In this document: piece after piece, positions 27,106 through 35,616 of the stretch
Layout: each line of letters opens with the position of its first letter
Position numbering within the stretch: position 1 is the stretch's first letter
From: UBA5189 sp040389445
GTDB taxonomy: Bacteria > Chloroflexota > Limnocylindria > Limnocylindrales > CSP1-4
NCBI GenBank assembly: GCA_040389445.1
Contig: JAZJZX010000002.1
Location: 62,001 to 126,000 of the forward strand
DNA length: 64,000 nt
Reading direction: 5' to 3'
Notes under the pieces: generated by a model
Database searches by the model: none
Seen by the model: only the letters and a program-made list of their open reading frames with translations
Told to the model about the DNA's origin: nothing
Translations under genes and position numbers: made by a program

Positions 27106-28025
27106 CCAGATCCCGGCCTGCGGTTCCAGTGGCAAGGGACGGCCGGCCGATGTTCGAGCTGCCGGACGAACTCGCGATCGATACGGACGTGGCGCGCCGG
27201 GTGATCGGCGACTTCATTCGAAGCCAGCTTCGACAGGCCGGATTCGAGCGCGTGGTGCTCGGACTGTCGGGTGGCATCGACTCGGGCCTCGTTGCCCACC
27301 TCGTGGCCGAGGCCATCGGCGCGGAGCGACTGCACTGTGTCCTGATGCCGTATCGAACCTCCTCTCCGGCCTCGCGTTCGGACGCGGAGACGATCGTGTC
27401 CGCGCTCGGCTGCTCGAGTGAGATCGTCGAGATCACCGCCATGGTCGACGGGTACTTCGGTTCCGGGACGCACGAGGGTGCCGCCGGCCCCGAAGGCATC
27501 ACGGCCGTGGCGCTTCGCCGCGGCAACTTCAGCGCCCGCATGCGGATGGCGGTGCTCTACGACCGCTCGGTCACCTGGGGAGGTCTGGTCGTCGGAACCG
27601 GCAACAAGACCGAGTCCCTGATCGGGTATACGACCCTCCATGGAGACAGCGCCTGCGCGTTCAACCCGATCGGGGACCTGTACAAGAGCCAGGTCCGCCA
27701 GCTGGCCGCCGCGCTGGGCGTTCCGGAGACCGTGATCGTGAAGGCCCCGTCGGCCGACCTGTGGCCCGGCCAGACGGACGAGGCAGAGGCCGGGTTCTCC
27801 TATCCGGAACTGGATCGCCTGCTCTTCTGGCGGATCGACCGGCGTCGAAGCGTCGACGAGGTCGTGGCGATGGGCTTCGAGCCGGCCTTCGTGGCCCGGG
27901 TGGAGCGGATGGTCGCCGCCGCCGAATTCAAACGGCAGATGCCGCCCGTGGCCAAGCTCGGGCCCCGGACCGCCGGCGTGGACTACCTGTACCCCCGGCG
28001 CCGTCCGGGCTCTGCGCGGACCTGA
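27102..28025 (+). CDS. nadE: NAD+ synthetase (synthetase domain)
   Basis: A 307-residue ATP-pyrophosphatase-fold enzyme that amidates deamido-NAD to NAD+, the last step of NAD biosynthesis. The PP-loop is GLSGGIDSGLVAHLVAE. The family blocks CVLMPYRTSS, VVGTGNKTESLIGYTT, FNPIGDLYKSQVRQLA and APSADLWPGQTDEAE cover the ATP, deamido-NAD and tail contacts. The ATG overlaps the glutaminase stop as ATGA, strongly suggesting that the two products form one glutamine-dependent enzyme. The next gene, rsmI, begins 5 nt after its stop. Confidence 0.93.
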   Translation: MTRSRPAVPVARDGRPMFELPDELAIDTDVARRVIGDFIRSQLRQAGFERVVLGLSGGIDSGLVAHLVAEAIGAERLHCVLMPYRTSSPASRSDAETIVSALGCSSEIVEITAMVDGYFGSGTHEGAAGPEGITAVALRRGNFSARMRMAVLYDRSVTWGGLVVGTGNKTESLIGYTTLHGDSACAFNPIGDLYKSQVRQLAAALGVPETVIVKAPSADLWPGQTDEAEAGFSYPELDRLLFWRIDRRRSVDEVVAMGFEPAFVARVERMVAAAEFKRQMPPVAKLGPRTAGVDYLYPRRRPGSART

Positions 28026-28030
28026 CGACG

Positions 28031-28906
28031 GTGGTACGGGGCGGCATCCTGTATCTCGTCGCGACCCCCATCGGCAATCTCGGCGACGTCACGTTTCGGG
28101 CCGTGGAGATCCTCCAGTCCGTACCGCTCATCGCCGCCGAGGACACGCGGGTCACCCGACGCCTGCTGGCGCGGTACCAGATCACGACCCGCACCACGAG
28201 CTATCACGCCCGGAGCGACCCGGGTCGCCTCGCAGATCTCCTGATCCATCTGCGGAGCGGTGCCGATCTCGCGCTGGTAACCGACGCCGGCACGCCGGGG
28301 GTGAGCGATCCCGGTGCGGAACTGGCGGTGGCCTGGGCCGCCGAGGGCGGACGCGTGGAGGCGATCCCGGGTGCCTCGGCGGTCATGGCGGCCATCGCGG
28401 TATCCGGGCTGGCCGGGCCGCGCTGGACCTTCGAAGGGTTCCTGCCGCGCAAGGGTCGCGAGCGGCGCGATCGGCTGGCCCGGATCGCGGGCGACGAGCG
28501 GGGTACCGTCATCTTCGAGGCTCCCCGGCGGCTCGGGGCGACGATTGCCGACCTGCTCGCGGCCTGTGGACCCGAGCGACCCGCCGCGATCTGTCGGGAG
28601 TTGACGAAGCTGCACGAGCAGGTGGTTCGCGGCCGGCTCGGCGAGCTGGCGCAGCTGCTCAGCAGCGGATCGGTTCCGATCCTGGGTGAGGCTGTGATCG
28701 TGATCGGATGGTTCGGCGGGACCGACGAACTCGCTGGGCAGGACACCCGGGTCAGCACCCCGGCAGCCGGGATCGACGACCTGCTCGAGGTCGCCCTGAC
28801 CCGCGTCGAGGAGCTCGTCGCCGGAGGCATGGCGAGAGGCGACGCCGCACGCCGGGTGGCCGCCGACGTCGGCCTTCCCCGGCGCAAGCTGTACCGGGTC
28901 AGGTAG
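28031..28906 (+). CDS. rsmI: 16S rRNA (cytidine(1402)-2'-O)-methyltransferase RsmI
   Basis: A 291-residue SAM-dependent methyltransferase of the tetrapyrrole-methylase fold that modifies C1402 in the decoding centre of 16S rRNA. The signature is complete: LVATPIGNLGDVTFRAVEIL near the N-terminus, AAEDTRVTRRLL, LVTDAGTPGVSDPG (SAM binding) and AIPGASAVMAAIAVSGL, then FEGFLPRKGRERRDRL. The C-terminal part ends in a small helical domain (DAARRVAADVGLPRRKLYRV) that resembles a degenerate DNA/RNA-binding helix pair. Start GTG 28031, five nt after nadE. It converges on ssb. Confidence 0.95.
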   Translation: MVRGGILYLVATPIGNLGDVTFRAVEILQSVPLIAAEDTRVTRRLLARYQITTRTTSYHARSDPGRLADLLIHLRSGADLALVTDAGTPGVSDPGAELAVAWAAEGGRVEAIPGASAVMAAIAVSGLAGPRWTFEGFLPRKGRERRDRLARIAGDERGTVIFEAPRRLGATIADLLAACGPERPAAICRELTKLHEQVVRGRLGELAQLLSSGSVPILGEAVIVIGWFGGTDELAGQDTRVSTPAAGIDDLLEVALTRVEELVAGGMARGDAARRVAADVGLPRRKLYRVR

Positions 28907-28969
28907 GGCGGAGCAGGGGGTCGACGCCGATCACGGCACCGACCACCCCGCACCGTTTCCTCGGCCGCG

Positions 28970-29410
28970 TCAGGCCGCGACCGCTTCCGGGATCGGTTCG
29001 TCCGCTGGAACGTCGGGCCCGTCATCGCCGGTGCCGATCACGTCCGACGCAGGGCCGGCTTCCCCGGACTCCGCCGACTCCGCGGCGTAATCCTTCTTGC
29101 GCCGGCCCGAGAGCATCTCGACACTCGACGCGACGACCTCGGTCTTCCAGTGCCGCGCCCCGCGCTCGTCGTCCCAGGTCCGGGTCTGGATGCGGCCCTC
29201 GATCGAGACCTGCTGGCCCTTGCCGAGGTAGCGGCCGCAGATCTCCGCGAGGCGGTCCCAGGTCACCACGTTGTGGAACTCGGGCCGTTCCTTGCCGTTG
29301 CCGGCGTACTCGTTGGTGGCCACGCTGAACTGCGTGACGTGCTTGCCCGACGCGAGCGCCCGCATCTCGGGATCTCGCGTGAGGCGACCGGTGAGGAGGA
29401 CCTTGTTCAT
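28970..29410 (-). CDS. ssb: Single-stranded DNA-binding protein
   Basis: A 146-residue OB-fold protein that coats single-stranded DNA during replication and repair. The N-terminus NKVLLTGRLTRDPEMRAL is diagnostic, followed by VTQFSVATNEYAGNGKERPE, FHNVVTWDRLAEICGRYLGK and GQQVSIEGRIQTRTWDD. The tail is acidic overall but ends EPIPEAVAA and lacks the usual DDDIPF-type tip that recruits partner proteins. The ATG has an AAGGAAGGAG-type ribosome site. The window shows no rpsF or rpsR neighbours, so this may be the sole or an accessory SSB. Confidence 0.92.
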   Translation of the reverse strand: MNKVLLTGRLTRDPEMRALASGKHVTQFSVATNEYAGNGKERPEFHNVVTWDRLAEICGRYLGKGQQVSIEGRIQTRTWDDERGARHWKTEVVASSVEMLSGRRKKDYAAESAESGEAGPASDVIGTGDDGPDVPADEPIPEAVAA

Positions 29411-29741
29411 GGGTCCAGGACTCCTTCCTTGGTCGGCCGACGGGTCACGGGCCGACCCTGCGTGCGGCGGGGCTGGGGTTGGGGTGCCGGCCTCGGCGGG
29501 GCGGCCCAGGCGGGTCGGCGGATCGGCGAGGCCGGCGGAATTTCAGCGGGCACCGTCACCCTAGCCGCACGGTCTTATCGGCCGATCACCGTGCCATCAC
29601 GCGCGAATCAATCCAGCGGGCGGGACAAGGGGCCGGATCTGGGGCCGGACCTGGGGGCCGGGGTACCGGCGAGGGAGCCGGCCGGGAAACGGGCCTGGCG
29701 CCGCCGGCCGGCGTGCGCGCGGCGTGGGGCCGCGTGCCGTT
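29411..29741 (-). other. Gene-free stretch with a nested inverted repeat
   Basis: No gene is visible between ssb and the GGDEF protein. GCACGGT (29567-29573) and ACCGTGC (29588-29594) form arms around the 10-nt palindrome ATCGGCCGAT. This could terminate the GGDEF transcript, about 150 nt past its stop, or be a protein-binding site upstream of ssb. The rest is G-rich with short GGGGCCGG repeats at about 29628-29662. Confidence 0.4.
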
Positions 29742-31265
29742 CTAGCCGGTTGCAGCCGAGCCCGACTCGCGACGGGACCGGTGACTCTGCATGGCGGCGG
29801 AGAATCCCAGCTGTGCCGGGTCGGCCTCGGGAGCGCGATTCGCGTAGATGTCGCAGAAGATCTGCACGAGCTCGGGATCGAACTGGGTCCCGGCGTGGCG
29901 ACGCAACTCCTCGACGGCCGCCTCGTGGCTGATCTTTCGCTTGTAGGGTCGGTCCTGGATCATCGCGTCATAGGCGTCGGCGATGGCGACGATCCGGGCA
30001 CCGAGCGGGATCTCCTGGCCGCGCAGCCCGTGCGGGTAGCCGGCACCACCGAAGCGCTCGTGATGGTGAAGGATGATCGGGACGGCATCGCGCAGGGTGG
30101 TGGCCTGCTCCAGGATCACCTGGCCGATGCGCGGATGCTGAACGACCGATCGCCATTCGGCCGCGGTCAGTGACGAGGGCTTGTCGAGGATGTCCTGTGG
30201 AATGCCGACCTTGCCGACGTCATGCAGCAACGCGGCAACGCGGATCTTGTCCACCTCGTGCGCCGGGAGGTCGAGGCTGCGAGCCAGGGCAGAAACGATG
30301 GTCGCGATCAGCGCCGACGGCTGGCCGCGATAGTGGGGGAGGGGCGAGATGATCGCGGCGAGCGTGTCCGCCGCGGCGTTGTGCGCTTGACGGCCGAGTT
30401 CCATGGCCCGGGTTCGACCCGCCGGCGAGATCGGCGAGCGGATGACGGTCGAGTCGTCGTCGGGTTCCACGAAGGCGTAGACCTGGTCGCGACCCAGGGC
30501 CTTGGCCGCGTACATGGCGGCATCCGCCTCCCGAACCAGGGTGTCGACGCGCAGTCGATCGCCGCTGCCTCCGGTCACGCCGAACGATGCCGTGACGGTC
30601 AGGATCTGCCCCCTGGCAATGGCGTGGCGGACTCCGGCCACCTGCATGCGGAGCTTGTCGGCAAGTGCCGCGGCGTCCTCGAGCGACGTCTCAGGCAGGA
30701 CGATCATGAACTCCTCGCCGCCATATCGGCCGACGACGTCCGTCGCACGAAGGTTGCCCCTGAGGGCCTCGGCGACCCCACGCAGGACCACGTCGCCCGC
30801 GTCGTGCCCATAACCATCGTTGATGGCCTTGAAGTGGTCGATGTCCGCGAAGACCACGGCGAGCGGGCGTCGGTAGCGAACGGATCGCTCGGCCTCCGTG
30901 AACAGGGTGCCGGCGATCGCGAGGCGGTTCGGGAGTCCGGTCAGCTCATCGGTCGTCGCCTGCGCCCCGATGGATGCAAGGCGGGTGGCCATGGCCCCGA
31001 CGGCCGCGGTCAGGCGTCGACCGAGGCGGTCCGACCGCTCGGGGAGTTTCACGTCCCTCCTGCCGGCAGCGATCTGTTCCGCAGCCACGACGAGTGGCTC
31101 GATGCGCGTCCGGACGTACGCGAGCGTGACGGTCACCGTCAGGCCGACCGCCGCAAGGGCGACGAGAAGGGACTTCAGCACCGGGTTCATCGTGATCGAG
31201 TCGTTGAGCAGGACGATCACGATCAGGGCCGACCCCAACGGCCAGAGCACGCGGACGGAATGCAT
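29742..31265 (-). CDS. Membrane GGDEF / HD-GYP cyclic-di-GMP protein
   Basis: A 507-residue signalling protein. Two N-terminal membrane helices (about residues 5-20 and 32-50) lead into a HAMP-like segment (RTRIEPLVVAAEQIAAGRRD). A GGDEF domain follows (residues about 100-265) with TDELTGLPNRLAI, FADIDHFKAINDGYGHDAG and an intact GGEEF active site. The C-terminal HD-GYP domain (about 300-480) has LLHDVGKVGIPQDILDK and the GYP block HHHERFGGAGYPHGLRG. It could both make and degrade c-di-GMP, with sensing at the membrane. The ATG is preceded on its strand by TAGTCT 7 nt upstream and no Shine-Dalgarno sequence. Confidence 0.93.
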   Translation of the reverse strand: MHSVRVLWPLGSALIVIVLLNDSITMNPVLKSLLVALAAVGLTVTVTLAYVRTRIEPLVVAAEQIAAGRRDVKLPERSDRLGRRLTAAVGAMATRLASIGAQATTDELTGLPNRLAIAGTLFTEAERSVRYRRPLAVVFADIDHFKAINDGYGHDAGDVVLRGVAEALRGNLRATDVVGRYGGEEFMIVLPETSLEDAAALADKLRMQVAGVRHAIARGQILTVTASFGVTGGSGDRLRVDTLVREADAAMYAAKALGRDQVYAFVEPDDDSTVIRSPISPAGRTRAMELGRQAHNAAADTLAAIISPLPHYRGQPSALIATIVSALARSLDLPAHEVDKIRVAALLHDVGKVGIPQDILDKPSSLTAAEWRSVVQHPRIGQVILEQATTLRDAVPIILHHHERFGGAGYPHGLRGQEIPLGARIVAIADAYDAMIQDRPYKRKISHEAAVEELRRHAGTQFDPELVQIFCDIYANRAPEADPAQLGFSAAMQSHRSRRESGSAATG

Positions 31266-31272
31266 GCCCTTG

Positions 31273-31278
31273 AGACTA
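31273..31278 (-). promoter_or_regulatory. -10 element (TAGTCT) for the GGDEF/HD-GYP gene
   Basis: On the minus strand TAGTCT is followed by 7 nt and the ATG at 31265. This implies a leaderless transcript. Confidence 0.4.
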
Positions 31279-31365
31279 GGTGTCGAGGCGCGGGGCGCGG
31301 ACGCACCAGAGGTACTGTCCGCTGCCCGTAAATAGTCCCGATCGGCGCCCGGCGGCCATCCGCGT

Positions 31366-31374
31366 TGCTATACT
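31366..31374 (+). promoter_or_regulatory. Extended -10 promoter (TGCTATACT) for the purine operon
   Basis: TATACT (31369-31374) matches five of six -10 positions and is preceded by TG one base upstream, an extended -10 element. No good -35 is present. The predicted start is at about 31381, giving a 225-nt leader before purA. Confidence 0.55.
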
Positions 31375-31380
31375 CCCGGG

Positions 31381-31605
31381 GTCCCGAGCGGGCATGTCGC
31401 GACGGCCGGGGCAGGGAGGTCCAGCGATCGCGCGAGGAGGGCGCATCGATCGTCCCGTGAGGCGATCGAGCGGCCAGGATCCGTGGCCCCGCCCGGATGG
31501 GCGGACGCAAGACACGGGAGAGGTCTATCCAGGTCCCGAGCCGACCGGCACGGGGCTTTTTCATGTCTCGGGATCCGGATCCCGCGCGAACGGAGGACGG
31601 TGGCC
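31381..31605 (+). ncRNA. Structured 5' leader of the purine operon (candidate riboswitch or attenuator)
   Basis: Between the predicted transcription start and purA lies a leader with clear secondary structure. TCCCGTG (31453-31459) pairs with CACGGGA (31513-31519). This encloses two hairpins, GGCCA/TGGCC (31472-31476 with 31484-31488) and CCGCCC/GGGCGG (31489-31494 with 31499-31504), making a three-way junction. The single-stranded joints are AGGCGATCGAG and ACGCAAGA. A terminator-like hairpin with five Ts follows at 31539-31561. The CACGGG half recurs in that hairpin (31549-31555 region), so the CCCGTG strand could pair with either. I cannot match it to a known riboswitch class; purine, ZTP and PRPP consensus cores are not evident. 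Confidence 0.5.
31539..31561 (+). terminator. Intrinsic terminator inside the purine-operon leader
   Basis: AGCC (31539-31542) and CCG (31545-31547) pair with CGG (31551-31553) and GGCT (31554-31557) across a 2-nt bulge and a GCA loop, followed directly by TTTTT. It lies 44 nt before the purA ATG, the position expected of a regulated attenuator. Confidence 0.5.
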
Positions 31606-32916
31606 ATGCCCGCGACCGTGATCGTCGGATTGCAATGGGGCGACGAAGGCAAGGGCAAGACGACCGATTTCCTCGCCGAGCAGGTGGCGATGGTCGTTCG
31701 CTACCAGGGCGGCGACAACGCCGGCCATACTGTCGTCACGGGCGACGAGGTCTTCAAGCTCCACCTGGTGCCGTCCGGGGTGCTCTACCCGCACATCACC
31801 TCGGTGATCGGTACCGGGGTGGTCGTCAACCCGGCCACCCTCATCACCGAGCTGGACATGTTGACCGGTCGCGGGATTGACGTCTCGCGCGTTCGGGTCA
31901 GTCGGAGTGCCCATGTGATCATGCCCTACCACGTTGCGCTCGATCGAGCCAACGAGGCGCGTCTGGCCGGCGCGAAGGTCGGCACGACGGGCCGCGGGAT
32001 CGGCCCCGCCTACGGCGATCGGGCGTGGCGAATCGGGCTTCGGATGGAGGACCTGCTGGATCGGGCGATCCTTCGAGATCGCCTGGCGCAGGTGCTTCCT
32101 GACAAGAACCTGCTCCTGGCCGGCATGGGGGTGGAGCCCTTCAGCGTGGACGTCCTCGTGGATCAGGCAGCCGCGTGGGGTGAACGGCTCGCCGCTCACA
32201 TCGACGATGCGACCTGGCTCGTCCAGGCGGCCCTGGCACGCGGTGAGCACGTGCTCCTCGAGGGAGCCCAGGGAACGCTCCTCGACCTCGATCACGGGAG
32301 CTACCCCTTCGTGACGTCATCGAATCCCGTCGCGGGCGGGGCCTGCACCGGTGGCGGGATCGGGCCCCTGCAGGTCGACGAGGTCATGGGCGTCATGAAG
32401 GCCTACTCGACGCGGGTCGGGAGCGGTCCGTTCCCGACGGAGTTGGCCGACGAGGTCGGACGAGGCATCGCCGAGCGAGGCCACGAGGTCGGCACCACGA
32501 CGGGTCGGCCGCGCCGCGTCGGCTGGTTCGACGCCGTCCCGCTGCGCTACGCCGTCGCCGTGAACTCGGTCAGCAGCATCATGCTGAACAAGCTCGACAT
32601 CCTGTCCGGCCTTCCGACGCTTCGGCTCGGCGTGGCGTACGACATCGGCGGGCGCCGGCTGGACCACTGGCCCTCGAGCGCCCAGGCCATCGCCGATGCC
32701 ACGCCGATCTATGAGGACTTCCCGGGCTGGGAGCAGCCCATTCACGAGGTCCGATCGCTCGCCGACCTCCCCGAGAACGCGCGCCGCTACCTATCGGCCC
32801 TCGAGGAACTCGCGGGCGTCCCGATCGTGCTCGTGTCGGTCGGGCCGGAGCGGACCCAGACCATTGAGCGAGCGTGGCGACCGATGCGCCATCGATCGGG
32901 GGTGGCCCTGTCGTGA
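31606..32916 (+). CDS. purA: Adenylosuccinate synthetase
   Basis: A 436-residue GTP-dependent enzyme that joins IMP and aspartate into adenylosuccinate, the first step from IMP to AMP. It opens with VIVGLQWGDEGKGKTTDFLA (P-loop and catalytic Asp), then YQGGDNAGHTVV, GTTGRGIGPAYGDRAWR, LEGAQGTLLDLDHGSYPFVT, and GTTTGRPRRVGWFDAVPLRY, all family hallmarks. ATG 31606 has GGAGGA 8 nt upstream; the longer open frame upstream covers the leader RNA and lacks family sequence. It is the first gene of the purine operon, placed behind the structured leader. purD begins 25 nt after its stop. Confidence 0.97.
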   Translation: MPATVIVGLQWGDEGKGKTTDFLAEQVAMVVRYQGGDNAGHTVVTGDEVFKLHLVPSGVLYPHITSVIGTGVVVNPATLITELDMLTGRGIDVSRVRVSRSAHVIMPYHVALDRANEARLAGAKVGTTGRGIGPAYGDRAWRIGLRMEDLLDRAILRDRLAQVLPDKNLLLAGMGVEPFSVDVLVDQAAAWGERLAAHIDDATWLVQAALARGEHVLLEGAQGTLLDLDHGSYPFVTSSNPVAGGACTGGGIGPLQVDEVMGVMKAYSTRVGSGPFPTELADEVGRGIAERGHEVGTTTGRPRRVGWFDAVPLRYAVAVNSVSSIMLNKLDILSGLPTLRLGVAYDIGGRRLDHWPSSAQAIADATPIYEDFPGWEQPIHEVRSLADLPENARRYLSALEELAGVPIVLVSVGPERTQTIERAWRPMRHRSGVALS

Positions 32917-32941
32917 TCGTCATGCGAGGGGGTCGACCGAC

Positions 32942-34300
32942 ATGACCGCGAGCATGCCGACGCGCGTGCTCGTTCTCGGGGCGGGCGGCCGCGAACACGC
33001 CCTCGCCTGGAAACTCGCCTCGGAACCGGGAGTGAACCTCGTCGTGGTCGCGCCCGGGAGCTCCGCGATGGCCGCCGAGCCCGGGGTCTCCATCCTTGCC
33101 GGCGTGGACCCCCTCGACGCCGACGCGGTGACGGCTGCCGCGAGGCGTGTCGCTGCGGAACTCGTGGTGGTGGGTCCGGAGGCACCCCTGGCCGCGGGGA
33201 TCGCCGACGAGCTCCGGCGGGCCGGCTTCGCGGTCTTCGGGCCCAGCCGCGCCGCCGCCAGGATCGAGAGTTCCAAGGCCTTCTGTCACGAGATCGCGGC
33301 CGCGGCCGGCGTCCGCATGCCGCGCTCAGGGTCATTCTCCGATCCCGGATCGGCGCTGGAATTCGCCCGCGCCCTCGATTCGGCGGGTCTGGGTGTCGTG
33401 GTGAAAGCCGACGGCCTGGCGGCCGGCAAGGGCGTGGTGGTGAGCGAGGACCTCGCCGAGGCGGAGAGGGCGATTCGTGCCCTGGCGCCCGCGACGCACA
33501 GCGGGGCTCCCTTCGTGGTCGTCGAGGAGCGGCTGCACGGACCTGAGGCAAGTCTCATCGCCCTGACCGACGGTCGGGATGTCCTCGGGCTGCCGCCGGC
33601 TCGCGATCACAAGCGCCTGCTCGACGGCGATCGCGGCCCCAACACCGGCGGCATGGGTGCCTGCTCGCCATTGCCGGACCTCGCGGATGCGCAGGCCGAG
33701 GCCCTCCTGGAGGCGTTTCATCGCCCGATCCTGGCTGAGCTCGCGCGCCGGGGCAGCCCATTCATCGGCGCGCTCTACGCGGGTCTGATCCTCACGGCCG
33801 ACGGGCCCGTGCTGCTCGAATGCAACGCGCGTTTCGGGGATCCGGAAACCCAGGTCCTCATGCCGAGACTTGCCGGCCCGCTCGGGCCGATGCTCCTGGC
33901 CGCCGCCCGGCGCTCGCTCCGGTCCGCCGCGTCCGCTGCCGGGATCAGCGGATCACTCCTGCCCACGCTTCCCGGCGCCGCCGTGGGCGTGGTCCTGGCC
34001 GCTGCGGGCTATCCGGGGACATCGCGGCGCGGGGACGCCATCACGGGGCTCGACGACGTGACCCGCCACGGCGACCTGGTCTTCCACGCCGGAACCCGAC
34101 GGGACGCCGTCGGGATCTACGAAACCAATGGCGGGCGGGTCCTCGCCGTCGTCGGACGCGGACCCGACCTGGAGGCAGCCGCGGACCGTGCCGACGCGGC
34201 GGCCGAGCGCATTGCCTTCGAAGGCATGCAGCGACGTCGTGACATCGGGCGACAGGCGGTCGTGACGGACCAGGTCGCGGCCGCCGGAGCCGCGCGATGA
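32942..34300 (+). CDS. purD: Phosphoribosylamine-glycine ligase (GARS)
   Basis: A 452-residue ATP-grasp enzyme that makes GAR from phosphoribosylamine, glycine and ATP, step 2 of purine synthesis. Motifs: RVLVLGAGGREHALAWKL at the N-terminus, ELVVVGPEAPLAAGIADEL, then FGPSRAAARIESSK. The ATP-grasp core has VVKADGLAAGKGVVV, DHKRLLDGDRGPNTGGMG and LLECNARFGDPETQVLMPRL, and a GARS C-terminal domain follows. ATG 32942 has GAGGGGG a few bases upstream. Its stop overlaps purB as ATGA. It runs slightly longer than the usual 420-430 residues because of a C-terminal tail of about 25 residues. Confidence 0.97.
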   Translation: MTASMPTRVLVLGAGGREHALAWKLASEPGVNLVVVAPGSSAMAAEPGVSILAGVDPLDADAVTAAARRVAAELVVVGPEAPLAAGIADELRRAGFAVFGPSRAAARIESSKAFCHEIAAAAGVRMPRSGSFSDPGSALEFARALDSAGLGVVVKADGLAAGKGVVVSEDLAEAERAIRALAPATHSGAPFVVVEERLHGPEASLIALTDGRDVLGLPPARDHKRLLDGDRGPNTGGMGACSPLPDLADAQAEALLEAFHRPILAELARRGSPFIGALYAGLILTADGPVLLECNARFGDPETQVLMPRLAGPLGPMLLAAARRSLRSAASAAGISGSLLPTLPGAAVGVVLAAAGYPGTSRRGDAITGLDDVTRHGDLVFHAGTRRDAVGIYETNGGRVLAVVGRGPDLEAAADRADAAAERIAFEGMQRRRDIGRQAVVTDQVAAAGAAR

Positions 34301-35616
34301 TCAGCCGCTACACGCTCCCGGAGATGGGCACGATCTGGGCCGAGACGGCCCGCTTCGAGCACATGCTTCGGGTGGAGATCGCGGTTGCGCGCGCCCAGTC
34401 CGCGCGTGGCCAGGTCGCCGCGACCGCCCTGGCGACCATCGAGGCCCGGGCCCGCGTCGACGTCGACCGGATCGCCGAGATCGAAGCGACGACGGATCAC
34501 GACGTCATCGCGTTCGTCAGCCAGGTGGCCGAATCGATCGGCCCGGAGGGTCGCTTCCTGCATCTCGGGCTGACGAGCAGCGATGTCCTCGATACGGCGA
34601 TGGCCCTGCAGCTCCGAGCAGCCGGCAACCTGCTCCTGCGCGATGCCGATCGCCTGATCGAGGTGCTCGTGGTCCGGGCACGAGCCGAGGCGATGACGGT
34701 GATGATGGGTCGCACCCACTCCGTCCATGCCGAACCGACCACCTTCGGGCTCAAGCTGGCCGGCTGGGCGTTCGAGGTCGATCGAGGGCGTCGACGCCTG
34801 GCCGCCGCGGTCGAGGAGATCGCGACCGGCAAGATTTCGGGTCCGGTCGGGACGTACAGCCTGCTCGATCCGGCTCTCGAGGCCGAGGTGCTCGCGGCGC
34901 TCGATCTGAAGGTGGATCCCGTTTCCACACAGATCGTCCAGCGGGACCGGCACGCCGCGCTGCTGGCATCCGTCGCGCTGATGGGCGGGAGCCTCGAGCG
35001 GTTCGCGACCGAGATCCGCAATCTCCAGCACACCGAGATCGGCGAGGTGATGGAACCGTTCCGGCCGGGCCAGAAGGGCTCGTCCGCGATGCCCCACAAG
35101 CGCAATCCCATCCTGTCCGAGCGGATCTCCGGATTGGCACGCGTGCTTCGGGGCTATGCCCAGGCGGCCATGGAGAACCAGGCACTCTGGCACGAGCGGG
35201 ACATCAGCCACTCCTCGGCGGAGCGGATCCTCCTGCCCGACGCGACGATCCTGCTGGACTACGCACTGCAGAAGATGACCGGTCTCGTGGAGGGGTTGAT
35301 CGTTCGCCCCGAGCGGATGCGCGAGAACATCGAGCGCGGCCTCGGGCTCCACGCGAGTTCCCGGGTCCTCGTCGCGCTCGTGGAACAGGCCGGTATGGCT
35401 CGCGAGGACGCCTACGCCGTGGTGCAGCGGGCCGCCCTTGTCGCCGCCGACGAGCGCCGGCCGCTGCGAGACCTGCTCGCAGTCGAGCCGGCAGTGGCCG
35501 GGCACCTGTCGCTCTCCGACCTCGACGCGTGCTTCGACGACGATCGCCATCTTCGGCATGTGCACGAGGTGATCGCCCGGCTCGATGCGCTCGTCGGGCC
35601 GGCGGAGCAGGCGTGA
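34297..35616 (+). CDS. purB: Adenylosuccinate lyase
   Basis: A 439-residue fumarase/aspartase-superfamily enzyme that removes fumarate from both SAICAR and adenylosuccinate, so it serves IMP synthesis and the AMP branch. It begins SRYTLPEMGTIWAETARFEH and continues with TDHDVIAFVSQVAE, LTSSDVLDTAMALQL, and GRTHSVHAEPTTFGLKL with the catalytic His. The signature loop is GSSAMPHKRNPILSE, followed by the C-terminal ADSL_C part. It overlaps purD upstream and purC downstream by 4 nt each. Confidence 0.97.
   Translation: MISRYTLPEMGTIWAETARFEHMLRVEIAVARAQSARGQVAATALATIEARARVDVDRIAEIEATTDHDVIAFVSQVAESIGPEGRFLHLGLTSSDVLDTAMALQLRAAGNLLLRDADRLIEVLVVRARAEAMTVMMGRTHSVHAEPTTFGLKLAGWAFEVDRGRRRLAAAVEEIATGKISGPVGTYSLLDPALEAEVLAALDLKVDPVSTQIVQRDRHAALLASVALMGGSLERFATEIRNLQHTEIGEVMEPFRPGQKGSSAMPHKRNPILSERISGLARVLRGYAQAAMENQALWHERDISHSSAERILLPDATILLDYALQKMTGLVEGLIVRPERMRENIERGLGLHASSRVLVALVEQAGMAREDAYAVVQRAALVAADERRPLRDLLAVEPAVAGHLSLSDLDACFDDDRHLRHVHEVIARLDALVGPAEQA

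Noticed and set aside
31381..31605. Assignment of the pur leader to a known purine, ZTP, PRPP or c-di-GMP riboswitch
   Set aside because: None of the conserved cores I know could be placed by eye, so I left it unclassified.
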